From NCBI GenBank assembly GCA_028698875.1, contig JAQVVR010000011.1, positions 1 through 32,984 on the forward strand: a DNA stretch of 32,984 nt, read 5' to 3'. The first letter of the stretch is position 1; the number at the start of each line of letters is the position of its first letter. Position numbers and translations under genes: made by a program. Positions 1-7,690 of the stretch are shown here, in pieces. The stretch is from Candidatus Izemoplasmatales bacterium (GTDB taxonomy: Bacteria > Bacillota_I > Bacilli_A > Izemoplasmatales > Hujiaoplasmataceae). The notes under the pieces are model-generated. The model made no database searches and was not told the origin of the DNA. It saw only the letters and a list, made by a program, of their open reading frames with translations.

Positions 1-1
1 A

Positions 2-103
2 AACAAAAAAAAGATTGAGAAATTTACTAATTTAATCGAAAAGGATTTTCATATTAACTTTGATGCTTTTATTATAAATTATCTGAAAAAAAGAATTATG
101 TAA
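2..103 (+). CDS. C-terminal fragment of an unidentified protein
   Basis: An open frame enters from the left edge at base 2 and runs 33 codons to a TAA at 101-103. The visible tail is Lys-rich and hydrophobic, ending in NYLKKRIM. A strong Rho-independent terminator starts 8 bases after the stop, which supports this as the true end of a gene. Too little is present to name a family. Confidence 0.6.
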   Translation, partial: NKKKIEKFTNLIEKDFHINFDAFIINYLKKRIM

Positions 104-110
104 TTTTTTT

Positions 111-152
111 GACCGAAAAACCAAAAAAGATTGATTTTCGGTCTTTTTTTTT
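111..152 (+). terminator. Rho-independent terminator after the left-edge gene
   Basis: GACCGAAAA (111-119) pairs perfectly with TTTTCGGTC (135-143) and is followed by a run of nine T. The 15-base loop is rather large. It separates the left-edge gene from the c-di-GMP gene. Confidence 0.85.
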
Positions 153-183
153 GAAAAGTACGACATATCCGCGCTGTTTTTAA

Positions 184-213
184 TTACATTTTCGTATTAT
201 AATACTTTATAAT
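184..213 (+). promoter_or_regulatory. Candidate promoter of the GGDEF/EAL gene
   Basis: TTACAT (184-189) and TATAAT (208-213) are separated by 18 bases. A second TATAAT overlaps at 198-203 with the weak -35 TGTTTT 17 bases upstream, so the exact start is unclear. Either leaves an AT-rich leader of more than 100 bases in which I see no c-di-GMP aptamer. Confidence 0.45.
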
Positions 214-336
214 TGGTAAGTATCGCTTATATATATAGTTTTATATTATACAAATAGTAATATATAACCATTGTAATTTACTAATTAAGTATTTTTAATA
301 TCATGGATTACGCTAATTATTAGGAGGATGACATTC

Positions 337-2166
337 ATGAAACGAAAAATAGCAGAGATTAAACCAATATCGACCAATAATACAACAGACCTTGGATTCT
401 CATCAATAAATCCGCAACAATCTGGCTGGGATGAAACCATTAACGAAAACAATTCGCTAATCAAAAACGATATTAATATGTCCAAAGTCGATCAGAAAGT
501 GGATTTTGAGAGTTGTGATATTGACACTTTAATGGACGATATTGAAAGTAAAAAAAACACCAAAATGGTTGTCCGATTTAATTCTGCAGGGATTATTGAC
601 TATGCTTCAACAAAAGTGTTAGGGATAATTAATTTAGCCAAAGAAGATTTCATTGGAAAAAATATCAATGATTTTAATAGTACTTTGATGATTCATAATG
701 GTACATGGTATGAGGATTTAAAGCATGATTTCCACGCACAGAGCTTAACGGAGACATTTATCGGAAACGAAAAACGGTGGCTATTATGGGATTTTGAAGC
801 AATCATCAATTCGGTGGCCTCAATTGATGCTGTAGTGGCTACCGGGCACGAAATAACTGATTTTATCAATCAAAGGACCAATTCGATTCAAAACAAACAT
901 AAAGATTATCTAACCGGACTTTGGAATCGACAAGGACTACATGAACAACTTAACTTAATGGAAAATAAAATTGATCAGGCCGTTGCTTTTTTCATCGATT
1001 GCTGGTCGTTTTCTAAAATTATTGATTATTATGGCCATCACGTTAGTGACGAAGTAATTCTCCTCTTAGGCAACGAACTACAAAAACTAAATCGAGAAGT
1101 AAGTCTTATTTCTCGTTATTCTGAAAGTCAATTTGTTATTGTTTGCATCAATGAGTTTGCGCACCCAAATCGGATTGAGAAAATGTTAGAAAGCTTGGAA
1201 AAAAATTTGGTTTCGATGTATACAATAAGAGACATGAATTTCCAAATTGACAAACGAATTGGCTATTCTTTGTATCCAAATGACACAAATGATTTAAGTA
1301 AACTAATTTCGTTTTCAAGTTTGGCAATGAAAGAAAGTATAAAACTAGACCAAATCAGTGTCAAACGGTATCAAAAGTATATGAGCGAAATTTTGGAACA
1401 AAATGTTTTATATGCTCAAAAACTACAAAACGCGATTAACAACAATTATATCGAAGTTTACTTTCAAAAAATCATAAACGTTGTTACAAACGAAGTTCAT
1501 TCTTTTGAAGAACTAGCAAGATGGAACGATCCCGAGTTGGGTAATGTATCTCCAAAAACGATGTTTACCATCGCCAAAGAAGCCAATATCATCGATAAAC
1601 TAGAAAAATACTTAGTAGAAAAAGCAATTATTGCCATTAAACAAGTAAATCAAATTTGGGAATACCGTCATGCTAAACTGGCGCTTAATATTACACCGGC
1701 ATCGTTGTTGGATCCACATTTTCTTGCATATTTGGATGGAATAGTTGAAGAACACGATATGACTAGTGATGCCATAAGCATTGAAATATCGGAAAGTACT
1801 TTTGTCAATAGCATTGATTTATGCGTGGAAAGAATCAATGATTTTAAGCAACATGGGTATAGCATATCCATCGACGATTTCGGTCGTGAATATTCTTCTT
1901 TGGCAATATTAGAAGACGTTGCTTTTGATATCATCAAAATTGATGCGGTATTTATCAACAAAATCAAACAACCAAAAAACCAAGAAATTGTCAAAATGAT
2001 ATACAAAATCGCTAAATTCGCTAATCAACTGATTGTTGCGGAAGGTGTGGAGACCGTTTATCAAAGAGATATTTTAAAACGTCTTGGTTGTATCATTCAA
2101 CAAGGTTATTTCTTTAATCGACCCGAGAAAATATCTGCTATTCTTGATCGGGCGTATGATTTATAA
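337..2166 (+). CDS. PAS-like/degenerate GGDEF/EAL protein, probable c-di-GMP phosphodiesterase
   Basis: This 609-residue protein probably hydrolyses or senses cyclic di-GMP in the cytoplasm; it has no membrane segment. A PAS-like region lies at about 76-180, a GGDEF-fold domain at 186-350 and an EAL domain at 360-605. The GGDEF signature is replaced by SESQF (262-266), so cyclase activity should be absent. The EAL domain keeps the ExLxR signature as EELAR (391-395) and the expected metal and catalytic positions N451, E483, D513-D514, K534, E569 and Q589, ending with a QGYFFNRP motif. The start is the ATG at 337, because AGGAGG at 322-327 abuts an earlier in-frame ATG at 328 but sits 9 bases from this one. 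Loop 6 reads DDFGREYSSL, with Glu where a Gly is usual. The gene stands alone between terminators. A role as an inactive receptor is possible. Confidence 0.9.
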   Translation: MKRKIAEIKPISTNNTTDLGFSSINPQQSGWDETINENNSLIKNDINMSKVDQKVDFESCDIDTLMDDIESKKNTKMVVRFNSAGIIDYASTKVLGIINLAKEDFIGKNINDFNSTLMIHNGTWYEDLKHDFHAQSLTETFIGNEKRWLLWDFEAIINSVASIDAVVATGHEITDFINQRTNSIQNKHKDYLTGLWNRQGLHEQLNLMENKIDQAVAFFIDCWSFSKIIDYYGHHVSDEVILLLGNELQKLNREVSLISRYSESQFVIVCINEFAHPNRIEKMLESLEKNLVSMYTIRDMNFQIDKRIGYSLYPNDTNDLSKLISFSSLAMKESIKLDQISVKRYQKYMSEILEQNVLYAQKLQNAINNNYIEVYFQKIINVVTNEVHSFEELARWNDPELGNVSPKTMFTIAKEANIIDKLEKYLVEKAIIAIKQVNQIWEYRHAKLALNITPASLLDPHFLAYLDGIVEEHDMTSDAISIEISESTFVNSIDLCVERINDFKQHGYSISIDDFGREYSSLAILEDVAFDIIKIDAVFINKIKQPKNQEIVKMIYKIAKFANQLIVAEGVETVYQRDILKRLGCIIQQGYFFNRPEKISAILDRAYDL

Positions 2167-2195
2167 ATTCTTCTTACAGGATTCTCCTCCTGCTT

Positions 2196-2224
2196 AAACG
2201 TCACGACTAATCGTGACGTTTTCA
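2196..2224 (+). terminator. Terminator after the EAL gene
   Basis: AAACGTCACGA (2196-2206) pairs with TCGTGACGTTT (2211-2221) around a CTAA loop. The U tract is short (TTTT, then CATTT). Confidence 0.7.
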
Positions 2225-2303
2225 TTTGCTGCATATTAAAATCATCTTTTCTAGAACGATAAGAGGTTTATCGCGAAAAACCGTGCAATTATCGGCTACA
2301 ATA

Positions 2304-2332
2304 TTTACTTTGTTATAACATAATGTTACAAT
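2304..2332 (+). promoter_or_regulatory. Promoter of the LURP-one gene with a palindromic spacer
   Basis: TTTACT (2304-2309), a 17-base spacer and TACAAT (2327-2332). The spacer contains the perfect palindrome TGTTATAACA (2311-2320). A second inverted repeat, ATATCAT/ATGATAT (2344-2350 and 2357-2363), lies just downstream of the expected start. Both are plausible operator sites, but no regulator is identified. Confidence 0.55.
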
Positions 2333-2394
2333 AAATCAAATTGATATCATCAAATAATGATATTATGACTAAACAATAATTGGAGGACTTGACC

Positions 2395-2910
2395 ATGAAA
2401 ACATTTTATCTTAAGCAAAAGGTGTTTGCGATTACCGATCGTTACAAAATCTTTGATGAGCAACAAAATATTGTGTTTCACTGCGAAAGTAAGTTTTTAT
2501 CGATTACTCATAAAATGAAGCTTTTCGAAACAAAGACAAATTCGCATTTATATACGATAAGTCGGAAACTTTTTACTCTTTTACCCAATTATTATTTAGT
2601 TGACGCTCAAGGCAAGCAAGTAGCTCGAATCCGCAAACGCTTTACGCTATTTCATCATAAGATTGACATTTTCAGTTCCTTTGGCGACTATTCAATCGAA
2701 GGTGATTTTATGGCTCATGACTTTTCAATTACCAAAGATGGGCAAATGGTCGCTGATTTTCATAAAAAGTGGATTTCATGGGGCGATTCTTATGAAATAA
2801 CCATTTATCCCGAAGAACAAATCGGTTTTTATTTAGCGCTGGTTATCATGATTGACAATTGTCTTCATGACAACCATCACAGTAATCATCTGATTTCTTT
2901 TAACAATTAA
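2395..2910 (+). CDS. LURP-one-related (YxjI-type) protein
   Basis: A 171-residue protein of the LURP-one-related beta-barrel family (YxjI type, tubby-like fold). The pattern is a series of short strands with paired basic motifs such as ARIRKRF and the phrase SIEGDFMAHDFSI near residues 100-112, followed by a hydrophobic C-terminal helix (IGFYLALVIMI). There is no signal peptide. The biochemical role of bacterial members is unknown; phospholipid or membrane association has been proposed from the fold. The start is the ATG at 2395: GGAGG at 2382-2386 overlaps the alternative TTG at 2380 and is well spaced for 2395. It is a single gene with its own promoter and terminator. Confidence 0.75.
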   Translation: MKTFYLKQKVFAITDRYKIFDEQQNIVFHCESKFLSITHKMKLFETKTNSHLYTISRKLFTLLPNYYLVDAQGKQVARIRKRFTLFHHKIDIFSSFGDYSIEGDFMAHDFSITKDGQMVADFHKKWISWGDSYEITIYPEEQIGFYLALVIMIDNCLHDNHHSNHLISFNN

Positions 2911-2936
2911 TAGTCCAATACTGACTAATTCATATT

Positions 2937-2966
2937 AAAAGAAAACCAAAAATGGTTTTCTTTTTT
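2937..2966 (+). terminator. Terminator after the LURP-one gene
   Basis: AAAAGAAAACC (2937-2947) pairs with GGTTTTCTTTT (2954-2964) around AAAAAT, within a six-T run. Confidence 0.85.
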
Positions 2967-2973
2967 GATTCCA

Positions 2974-3002
2974 CTGTAAGATCTTGGCTTCCGTGATAAA
3001 AT
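2974..3002 (+). promoter_or_regulatory. Promoter of the GNAT gene (extended -10)
   Basis: CTGTAA (2974-2979), a 17-base spacer and TAAAAT (2997-3002) preceded by TGA, giving the extended -10 TGATAAAAT that recurs through the window. Confidence 0.55.
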
Positions 3003-3062
3003 GAAACTATCATATCAAATTAAATAGTGTAAACACCAATCAAATGACGGGGGTGATTTCCA

Positions 3063-3659
3063 TTGTTAGTGAAATTTGATCAGTCAATACATGACCCATT
3101 CATAGTGGCGGAAATGATCTACGATACCGATCCCCAAATCAATCAAATCATTTTTGGAACAAGAAAGATTGGAATCAGTCAGATTATGAAATTAGTCACT
3201 TCAAAAGACACGTTTTATGCGACCCCATATCTGCATATCATCGAAAACAATAAGACAATCGCTGGAATAGTATCATCATATCCAATTAAAGATAAAGCAA
3301 AATTAACATATGCGGTTGGGAAAGCTTATTTTCATTTGTTTGGTGGAAAAGAGTTTATTCGGAAAATGCCATATTTATTAAAATTAAACCGATTATTTAA
3401 CGGAAAAACAGATCATAACGGTTATTACATCGTCTATCTATTTGTCCAAGAAAATCAACGCAGGCAAGGCTTAGCAGCACAAGCGATATATGAATTATCA
3501 GAAATGTGGCCAACGATTTACCTGCATGTTGCCAAGGAAAACAAAAGTGCTATTATGTTTTATGAAAATAACAGTTTTACAAAGATACGGGAAAGTAAAG
3601 TGGCTTTCGAAAACGAAGATGTTGAAGCTTATTTAATGCGTCGAATTTCTAAGAAGTGA
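3063..3659 (+). CDS. GNAT-family N-acetyltransferase
   Basis: A 198-residue GCN5-related acetyltransferase that should transfer an acetyl group from acetyl-CoA to an amine; the substrate cannot be predicted. The acetyl-CoA loop (motif A) is at about 127-140, reading FVQENQRRQGLA with the R/Q-x-x-G-x-A pattern. Motif B is around 160-172 (N-x-x-A-x-x-FYENNSF). The N-terminal half is less conserved and longer than in minimal GNATs. The start is TTG at 3063, 9 bases after GGGGGTGA (3049-3056), which matches the anti-SD well; GTG at 3069 is the alternative. It ends one base from the stop of the convergent glycosylase gene, with no terminator between them, so the two transcripts probably overlap. 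Confidence 0.85.
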   Translation: MLVKFDQSIHDPFIVAEMIYDTDPQINQIIFGTRKIGISQIMKLVTSKDTFYATPYLHIIENNKTIAGIVSSYPIKDKAKLTYAVGKAYFHLFGGKEFIRKMPYLLKLNRLFNGKTDHNGYYIVYLFVQENQRRQGLAAQAIYELSEMWPTIYLHVAKENKSAIMFYENNSFTKIRESKVAFENEDVEAYLMRRISKK

Positions 3660-3660
3660 T

Positions 3661-4152
3661 TTATTGACATTTGATAATACGCCATTGATTAACTAAATCG
3701 GTTAATGAAAATTTAGCGTTAGCAGGCGAAGTCGATAACAAAGGAAACGCGATTGAAAGCCGATTGGGAAAATATTTTTTAAATAATGTAAAGGCTTTGG
3801 ACCCGTTAAGAAAAATTTTATGAATGGGGGCAATTCTAAACAATTGTTCTAAGTCAATTGGGTACACGTTGCTTATTGAAGAATCGGATGAGCCGTTTAT
3901 CTGACAACTTTCGATGACATCGTATAACGCGACATGACATTTTAACAATAATTCACGTTTTTGATTAATATCAGCATTGACAAAATCAAGTTGATATATC
4001 GCTGACAGTACTGTCCAAAACCGATTCATGGGGTGCAAGTAATAAAAAGATCCTTTTCGCGATGATACTGAAGGCATACTCCCAAGGATTAATATTTGGC
4101 TATCACTATTAATGATTGGTCCGAATTCGTGCTTCACTTGAGAAATCATCAT
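3661..4152 (-). CDS. Hypoxanthine-DNA glycosylase (UDG superfamily)
   Basis: A 163-residue enzyme of the uracil-DNA glycosylase superfamily, in the hypoxanthine (deoxyinosine)-DNA glycosylase branch, which starts base excision of deaminated adenine. Visible motifs are GSMPS (24-28, where an expected GSFPS-type motif lies), YYLHPMNRFW (37-46), LNGSKAF (115-121) and LLSTSPANA (138-146), the last close to the LPSTSPANA motif of the family. It is full length. The start is ATG at 4152 (or the next codon at 4149), because AGGAGG at 4159-4164 lies inside the longer frame that begins at 4173. A TATAAT at 4174-4179 on this strand would give a very short leader. Family assignment is by motif recognition. 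Confidence 0.85.
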   Translation of the reverse strand: MMISQVKHEFGPIINSDSQILILGSMPSVSSRKGSFYYLHPMNRFWTVLSAIYQLDFVNADINQKRELLLKCHVALYDVIESCQINGSSDSSISNVYPIDLEQLFRIAPIHKIFLNGSKAFTLFKKYFPNRLSIAFPLLSTSPANAKFSLTDLVNQWRIIKCQ

Positions 4153-4243
4153 ATAAATCCTCCTGAGGTCCATATTATATCCTAATAACTATGTGGTCAT
4201 ATACTAGGCAGTATGATTATGGCAATAAAACCCAAATAACACC

Positions 4244-4272
4244 TTGTTTATGTAGTTAAATCATGGTATTTT
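4244..4272 (+). promoter_or_regulatory. Promoter of the purine nucleoside phosphorylase operon
   Basis: TTGTTT (4244-4249), exactly 17 bases, then TATTTT (4267-4272). The inverted repeat ATACT/AGTAT (4201-4214) lies upstream, in the divergent region shared with the glycosylase gene. Confidence 0.5.
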
Positions 4273-4334
4273 ATTTTTATGAGATAAAAAGAAAATCAGA
4301 TTATTGAACTTAAGTCAAAGAAAAGGAATTTAAA

Positions 4335-5162
4335 ATGGATTCGTTAAAAAGAATGACTGAAGCTGCTGCTTACATTTCTACGCTTGTAAAGATCAACCCA
4401 AAAATTGCGATTGTAATGGGATCCGGCTTGGGAATAAATTTTGCGGATGAGTTAATCGAAAGCGTTGAAATCCCTTATACAAATATTCCATATTTTCCTG
4501 TCGTTTCCACACAAGGTCATCAAGGGAAACTACTAATTGGAATGCTAAACGGAGTGCCAATAGCTGTTTTACAGGGAAGATATCATTATTTTGAAGGGAT
4601 TGCCTTAACTGATGTTGTATTCCCTATCCGGGCTTTAAAGGCATTTGGAGTAAAGACAATTATATTAACTAATTCATGTGGAGCGGTCAATAAAGAGTAT
4701 CTACCGGGCGATTTTATGTTGATAACTGATCATCTTAATTTAGTTGGGACTAATCCGTTGATTGGTCGCAATGATGATCATATTGGACCGCGTTTTCCGG
4801 ATGCGAGTGCTATTTATTCATCCGATTTGCATGTGATAGCCCGTCAATGCGCTAAAAAATGTAACATAATTCTAAGAGAAGGAGTATATGCTTGGTGGTG
4901 TGGACCAACATATGAAACGCCAGCGGAAATTCGGATGATTAGAATGTTAGGGGCTGATGCTGTTGGCATGTCAACGGTACCTGAAGCGTTAGCAGCATCG
5001 CATATGGGAATGAATGTATTGGGAATATCATGTCTCACCAATATGGCCACCGGCATTAAATCGCAAAAACTTTCGCACCAGGAAGTATTGGATGTTGCAC
5101 AAAAATCACAAAATCAATTTAACTTACTAATCAAAACCATAGTTGCAAAAATAGACAAATAG
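4335..5162 (+). CDS. punA: Purine nucleoside phosphorylase (trimeric PunA type)
   Basis: A 275-residue cytoplasmic enzyme that phosphorolyses inosine, guanosine and their deoxy forms to the free base plus (deoxy)ribose 1-phosphate. It carries the phosphate loop GSGLG (29-33), GRYHYFEG (81-88, with the conserved His84), GPTYETPAEIR (190-200, base-contacting Glu194) and SCLTNMATG with Asn236, the residue that favours 6-oxopurines in trimeric PNPs. The length fits the family. It starts at ATG 4335 after AAGGA. The next gene begins 9 bases downstream with its RBS overlapping this stop codon, so the two are surely co-transcribed. It links to guaB/guaA elsewhere in the window through purine salvage. 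Confidence 0.95.
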   Translation: MDSLKRMTEAAAYISTLVKINPKIAIVMGSGLGINFADELIESVEIPYTNIPYFPVVSTQGHQGKLLIGMLNGVPIAVLQGRYHYFEGIALTDVVFPIRALKAFGVKTIILTNSCGAVNKEYLPGDFMLITDHLNLVGTNPLIGRNDDHIGPRFPDASAIYSSDLHVIARQCAKKCNIILREGVYAWWCGPTYETPAEIRMIRMLGADAVGMSTVPEALAASHMGMNVLGISCLTNMATGIKSQKLSHQEVLDVAQKSQNQFNLLIKTIVAKIDK

Positions 5163-5171
5163 GAGCGGAAA

Positions 5172-6164
5172 ATGAAAAAAGCAGAATTGAAAGCATTATA
5201 TGAAAAACGCAATATTCCTATGAGTGAGTTTGATAAGATTGTTGATATTCTGGGAAGATTTGAAATCCAATTATCAAAGCACTCTCCAGTCAAATCAATT
5301 GATGAGGCTAGCATTCCCGATCTTGACAACTTTATCGCTTCGCTTGTGGAATGGGGGGAAAATACTTTTCCCGTGATTATCGGTTTGATGCGATATTTTC
5401 GAATTATTGGTCGTAATGATTTGTATGTTCAACTCACAAAATATACGGGTGGCGATGAAGTAATCGAAAATATCTTAATTTCTTTGGAAAAGAAAGCTGG
5501 GAAACCGATTGTTGACGCGGTAATGAAAGACCTTGATATTCCCATTTTGGGAACAGCTCCAAAAGATTATCCTAAATTTACTGACCGGTTTATGAAGCGG
5601 ATGCATGAACATTGTCCATCCACGTGTTTCTCCGAGGTTATGTCGGGAAATAATCATGGGATTCCTGATCAAGCATTTGCTGATGAAAAGGCATTATATG
5701 AAGCAGCACCTTCTTTAGCGGCATATTTACAGGATTTTAATAATCGACAGATAGCTATTTTACAAAAACATGCGGATACTAAAACGATATGGTTTGAACA
5801 AGAAATAAATCAAAAAGTAGTTGATTACGTAAAGACCAATCAAGAAATAATGTCAGCGGTTTTAAAAGATGACAAGTTATATTCCACTAAAATACCATAT
5901 GATCCACAACGTTTTCTTGATGAAACAAATCCAGTTATGCGTCGTTATTATGCCTGTCATTGTCCATTTGTTCGTGAAAGTGTGATATCCAATGACCCAA
6001 AGGTGTCAGCGGATTGGTGTTTATGTAGTGGCGGTTTTGGAAAGGCAATGTATGAAGTGATACTAAATCATAAATTGAAAGTAAAGTGCCTTAACAATGT
6101 TCTTTCCGGTGACGAATTTTGTCGATTTGAAATTGACTTGACAAATATTCCCTATAAAAAGTAA
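5172..6164 (+). CDS. Unrecognised Cys-rich protein co-transcribed with punA
   Basis: A 330-residue soluble protein that I cannot assign with confidence. The N-terminal two thirds is helical and contains C148-x3-C152. The C-terminal part (about 255-322) holds a distinctive Cys pattern: C262-H-C264-P-F-V-R-E, then W-C283-L-C285-S-G-G-F, then C306 and a GDEFC317RF ending. This loosely recalls the V4R-like or ATC-hydrolase-like small-molecule domains that end in GDxxCxF, and uncharacterised clostridial proteins of this layout. The Cys spacing could bind metal or act in redox chemistry; that is inference. The RBS AGGAGCGG overlaps the stop of punA, so tight translational linkage suggests a function near nucleoside metabolism or simple operon convenience. 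Confidence 0.75.
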   Translation: MKKAELKALYEKRNIPMSEFDKIVDILGRFEIQLSKHSPVKSIDEASIPDLDNFIASLVEWGENTFPVIIGLMRYFRIIGRNDLYVQLTKYTGGDEVIENILISLEKKAGKPIVDAVMKDLDIPILGTAPKDYPKFTDRFMKRMHEHCPSTCFSEVMSGNNHGIPDQAFADEKALYEAAPSLAAYLQDFNNRQIAILQKHADTKTIWFEQEINQKVVDYVKTNQEIMSAVLKDDKLYSTKIPYDPQRFLDETNPVMRRYYACHCPFVRESVISNDPKVSADWCLCSGGFGKAMYEVILNHKLKVKCLNNVLSGDEFCRFEIDLTNIPYKK

Positions 6165-6166
6165 AA

Positions 6167-6194
6167 AACGGCACGCTCAAGCGTGCTTATTTTT
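6167..6194. terminator. Bidirectional terminator between convergent operons
   Basis: GCACGC (6171-6176) pairs with GCGTGC (6181-6186) around TCAA. An A-rich flank on the left and TTATTTTTT on the right let it serve both the punA operon and the minus-strand SDR operon. Confidence 0.85.
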
Positions 6195-7219
6195 TAGGTT
6201 TCATTAGGATAACACGCTTTTATTGTAGTAACGATACTATCCATTGGATCAAGGCCACCTAAAAACCCAAATTCGGAATAACTGAGTTCTTGACTGATGG
6301 AATTTGGATCTAGATAAAAACAACGATTAAGAATTTGCGTCATTAGTTTGGCATTATTTAAACCAGAATCTTTTCCTTGTTTTCGCAATTTTAAATCAAT
6401 AGCCACACCACCAAAGAAACAGATGAATCCAGGTATTCCAAAAAATCGACGTTTATCACCTTTTGCTTTCATCATCGTGTTGATTAATTCGGCAAAAGTA
6501 ATATTTTGATTCCCAACTGGATAACACCGACCATTTTCGCCATTGAAAGCAGCAGCGACAATCGCTTCGGCCACTCCAGAAACATCAATTATGGCAGTTC
6601 CGCCACCACGGGGAAAATAGATATGGGTGCCACTGTCAAAATGGGACAAAAAGAAATCCTTCCATAAAGGTTTGCGATTTGGCATAGTGCCAAATATATA
6701 TGGTAGTTCCATCATCATAATTTCAAAAGAATCATTTTCGCCAAGACTAAGCAAAGCAATTTCCTGTTCACGTCGGGCATGAATATAAGGGTGAAAGCGA
6801 GATAAACGATTATTGAGCATCCGATCAAAAGTACAGAAGTATGAGTTAAGGACAATACATCGACGGATACCACATGCTTTAGCTGCCGCAACAATTCGCA
6901 AACAGGAGGTCACTAATTTATCATAAAAAAAAGTATAGGCAGGAGGTGCAGGATTATACCGGTCATCTGGTCCCAAGGCATATAGAAAAGTATCATAATT
7001 ATCTTTGGAAAATAAGTCTTTTAGTTCGCTTTCCGACATTTCAAAAAGGTTTCCGTATACAAGATTAATATTGGAAGGATACCATCCTTTTAAATCGATT
7101 TCATTTGGCAAAGCTATGGTATCAACATTAATACCCATTGACAAAAATTTTATGGCTGTATGATATCCGATAAAACCCGTTCCTCCAGCAATGAATACTT
7201 TTTTAACTTGGTGACGCAT
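6194..7219 (-). CDS. NAD(P)-dependent epimerase/dehydratase-like SDR with YxxxR
   Basis: A 341-residue extended short-chain dehydrogenase/reductase. The Rossmann loop is canonical (GGTGFIG, residues 12-18). The region of the catalytic triad has Ser126 and Tyr145, but the active-site Lys is replaced by Arg149 (YIHAR instead of YxxxK), so it may be an altered enzyme or an NAD(P)-binding regulator. The C-terminal part follows the nucleoside-diphosphate-sugar epimerase layout, but no substrate is evident. The start is ATG at 7219, because the AGGAGA just upstream is only 3 bases from the alternative TTG at 7225. It is the last gene of a minus-strand operon, 13 bases after the flavin reductase-like gene. 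Confidence 0.85.
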   Translation of the reverse strand: MRHQVKKVFIAGGTGFIGYHTAIKFLSMGINVDTIALPNEIDLKGWYPSNINLVYGNLFEMSESELKDLFSKDNYDTFLYALGPDDRYNPAPPAYTFFYDKLVTSCLRIVAAAKACGIRRCIVLNSYFCTFDRMLNNRLSRFHPYIHARREQEIALLSLGENDSFEIMMMELPYIFGTMPNRKPLWKDFFLSHFDSGTHIYFPRGGGTAIIDVSGVAEAIVAAAFNGENGRCYPVGNQNITFAELINTMMKAKGDKRRFFGIPGFICFFGGVAIDLKLRKQGKDSGLNNAKLMTQILNRCFYLDPNSISQELSYSEFGFLGGLDPMDSIVTTIKACYPNET

Positions 7220-7232
7220 TTTCAATCATCTC

Positions 7233-7670
7233 CTAAAGCTTATAAGCGCTTAAAAACGAAAGATCTTGTTCTTGTTGGGAATGGATTACCTGTAGTAACA
7301 CAAAACAATCAGTTTCATTTTCAAAAAGGTGCATGATTTTAAGAACACGACATTTCATCGTCACTTTGGCGCCATCAATGAGAATGGCCGATTGGTCACG
7401 ATGGAATTTAATATTAGCATACTTATCAATTTGGTCACTGTGGCCTTCGCCTAGTTGAAGAGCAATCGTATTTTGACCTTGAGCTAAAGCGCTGACACCA
7501 ACAATATCATTTGGTAATAATATTTGTCCCGTGACACTTTGTGATCCGATTAACATTGATAATTTATCGTAATCAATCATTTGAGCCCATGCACAACACA
7601 TTCCGTAATTGCGTCCACACTTATGAATTCCAATAATATTGCATCCAGCATTAAAGGCTTCTAAAGCCAT
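7233..7670 (-). CDS. Flavin reductase-like (split-barrel FMN-binding) protein
   Basis: A 145-residue protein resembling flavin reductase-like FMN-binding split-barrel domains such as flavoredoxin and the N-terminal part of high-molecular-weight rubredoxin. Telling segments are NYGMCCAWAQMIDYDKLSMLI (about 21-41), the hydrophobic run QSVTGQILLPNDIVGVSALA (about 44-63) and the late strand VTMKCRVLKIMHL. It should bind FMN and move electrons between NAD(P)H and a partner; the partner is unknown. AGGAGGT lies 6 bases from the ATG. Gaps of 20 and 13 bases to its neighbours make it the middle gene of a three-gene operon. It is shorter than many stand-alone flavin reductases. Confidence 0.75.
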   Translation of the reverse strand: MALEAFNAGCNIIGIHKCGRNYGMCCAWAQMIDYDKLSMLIGSQSVTGQILLPNDIVGVSALAQGQNTIALQLGEGHSDQIDKYANIKFHRDQSAILIDGAKVTMKCRVLKIMHLFENETDCFVLLQVIHSQQEQDLSFLSAYKL

Positions 7671-7690
7671 AAAGTACCTCCTGTTTATGT

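Noticed and set aside
214-327. c-di-GMP riboswitch in the leader of the EAL gene
   Set aside because: The leader is almost pure A/T and has none of the GEMM aptamer motifs.
285-485. 66-residue minus-strand frame with a hydrophobic start
   Set aside because: It lies opposite the RBS and start of the c-di-GMP gene, has no RBS and reads as the shadow of that gene.
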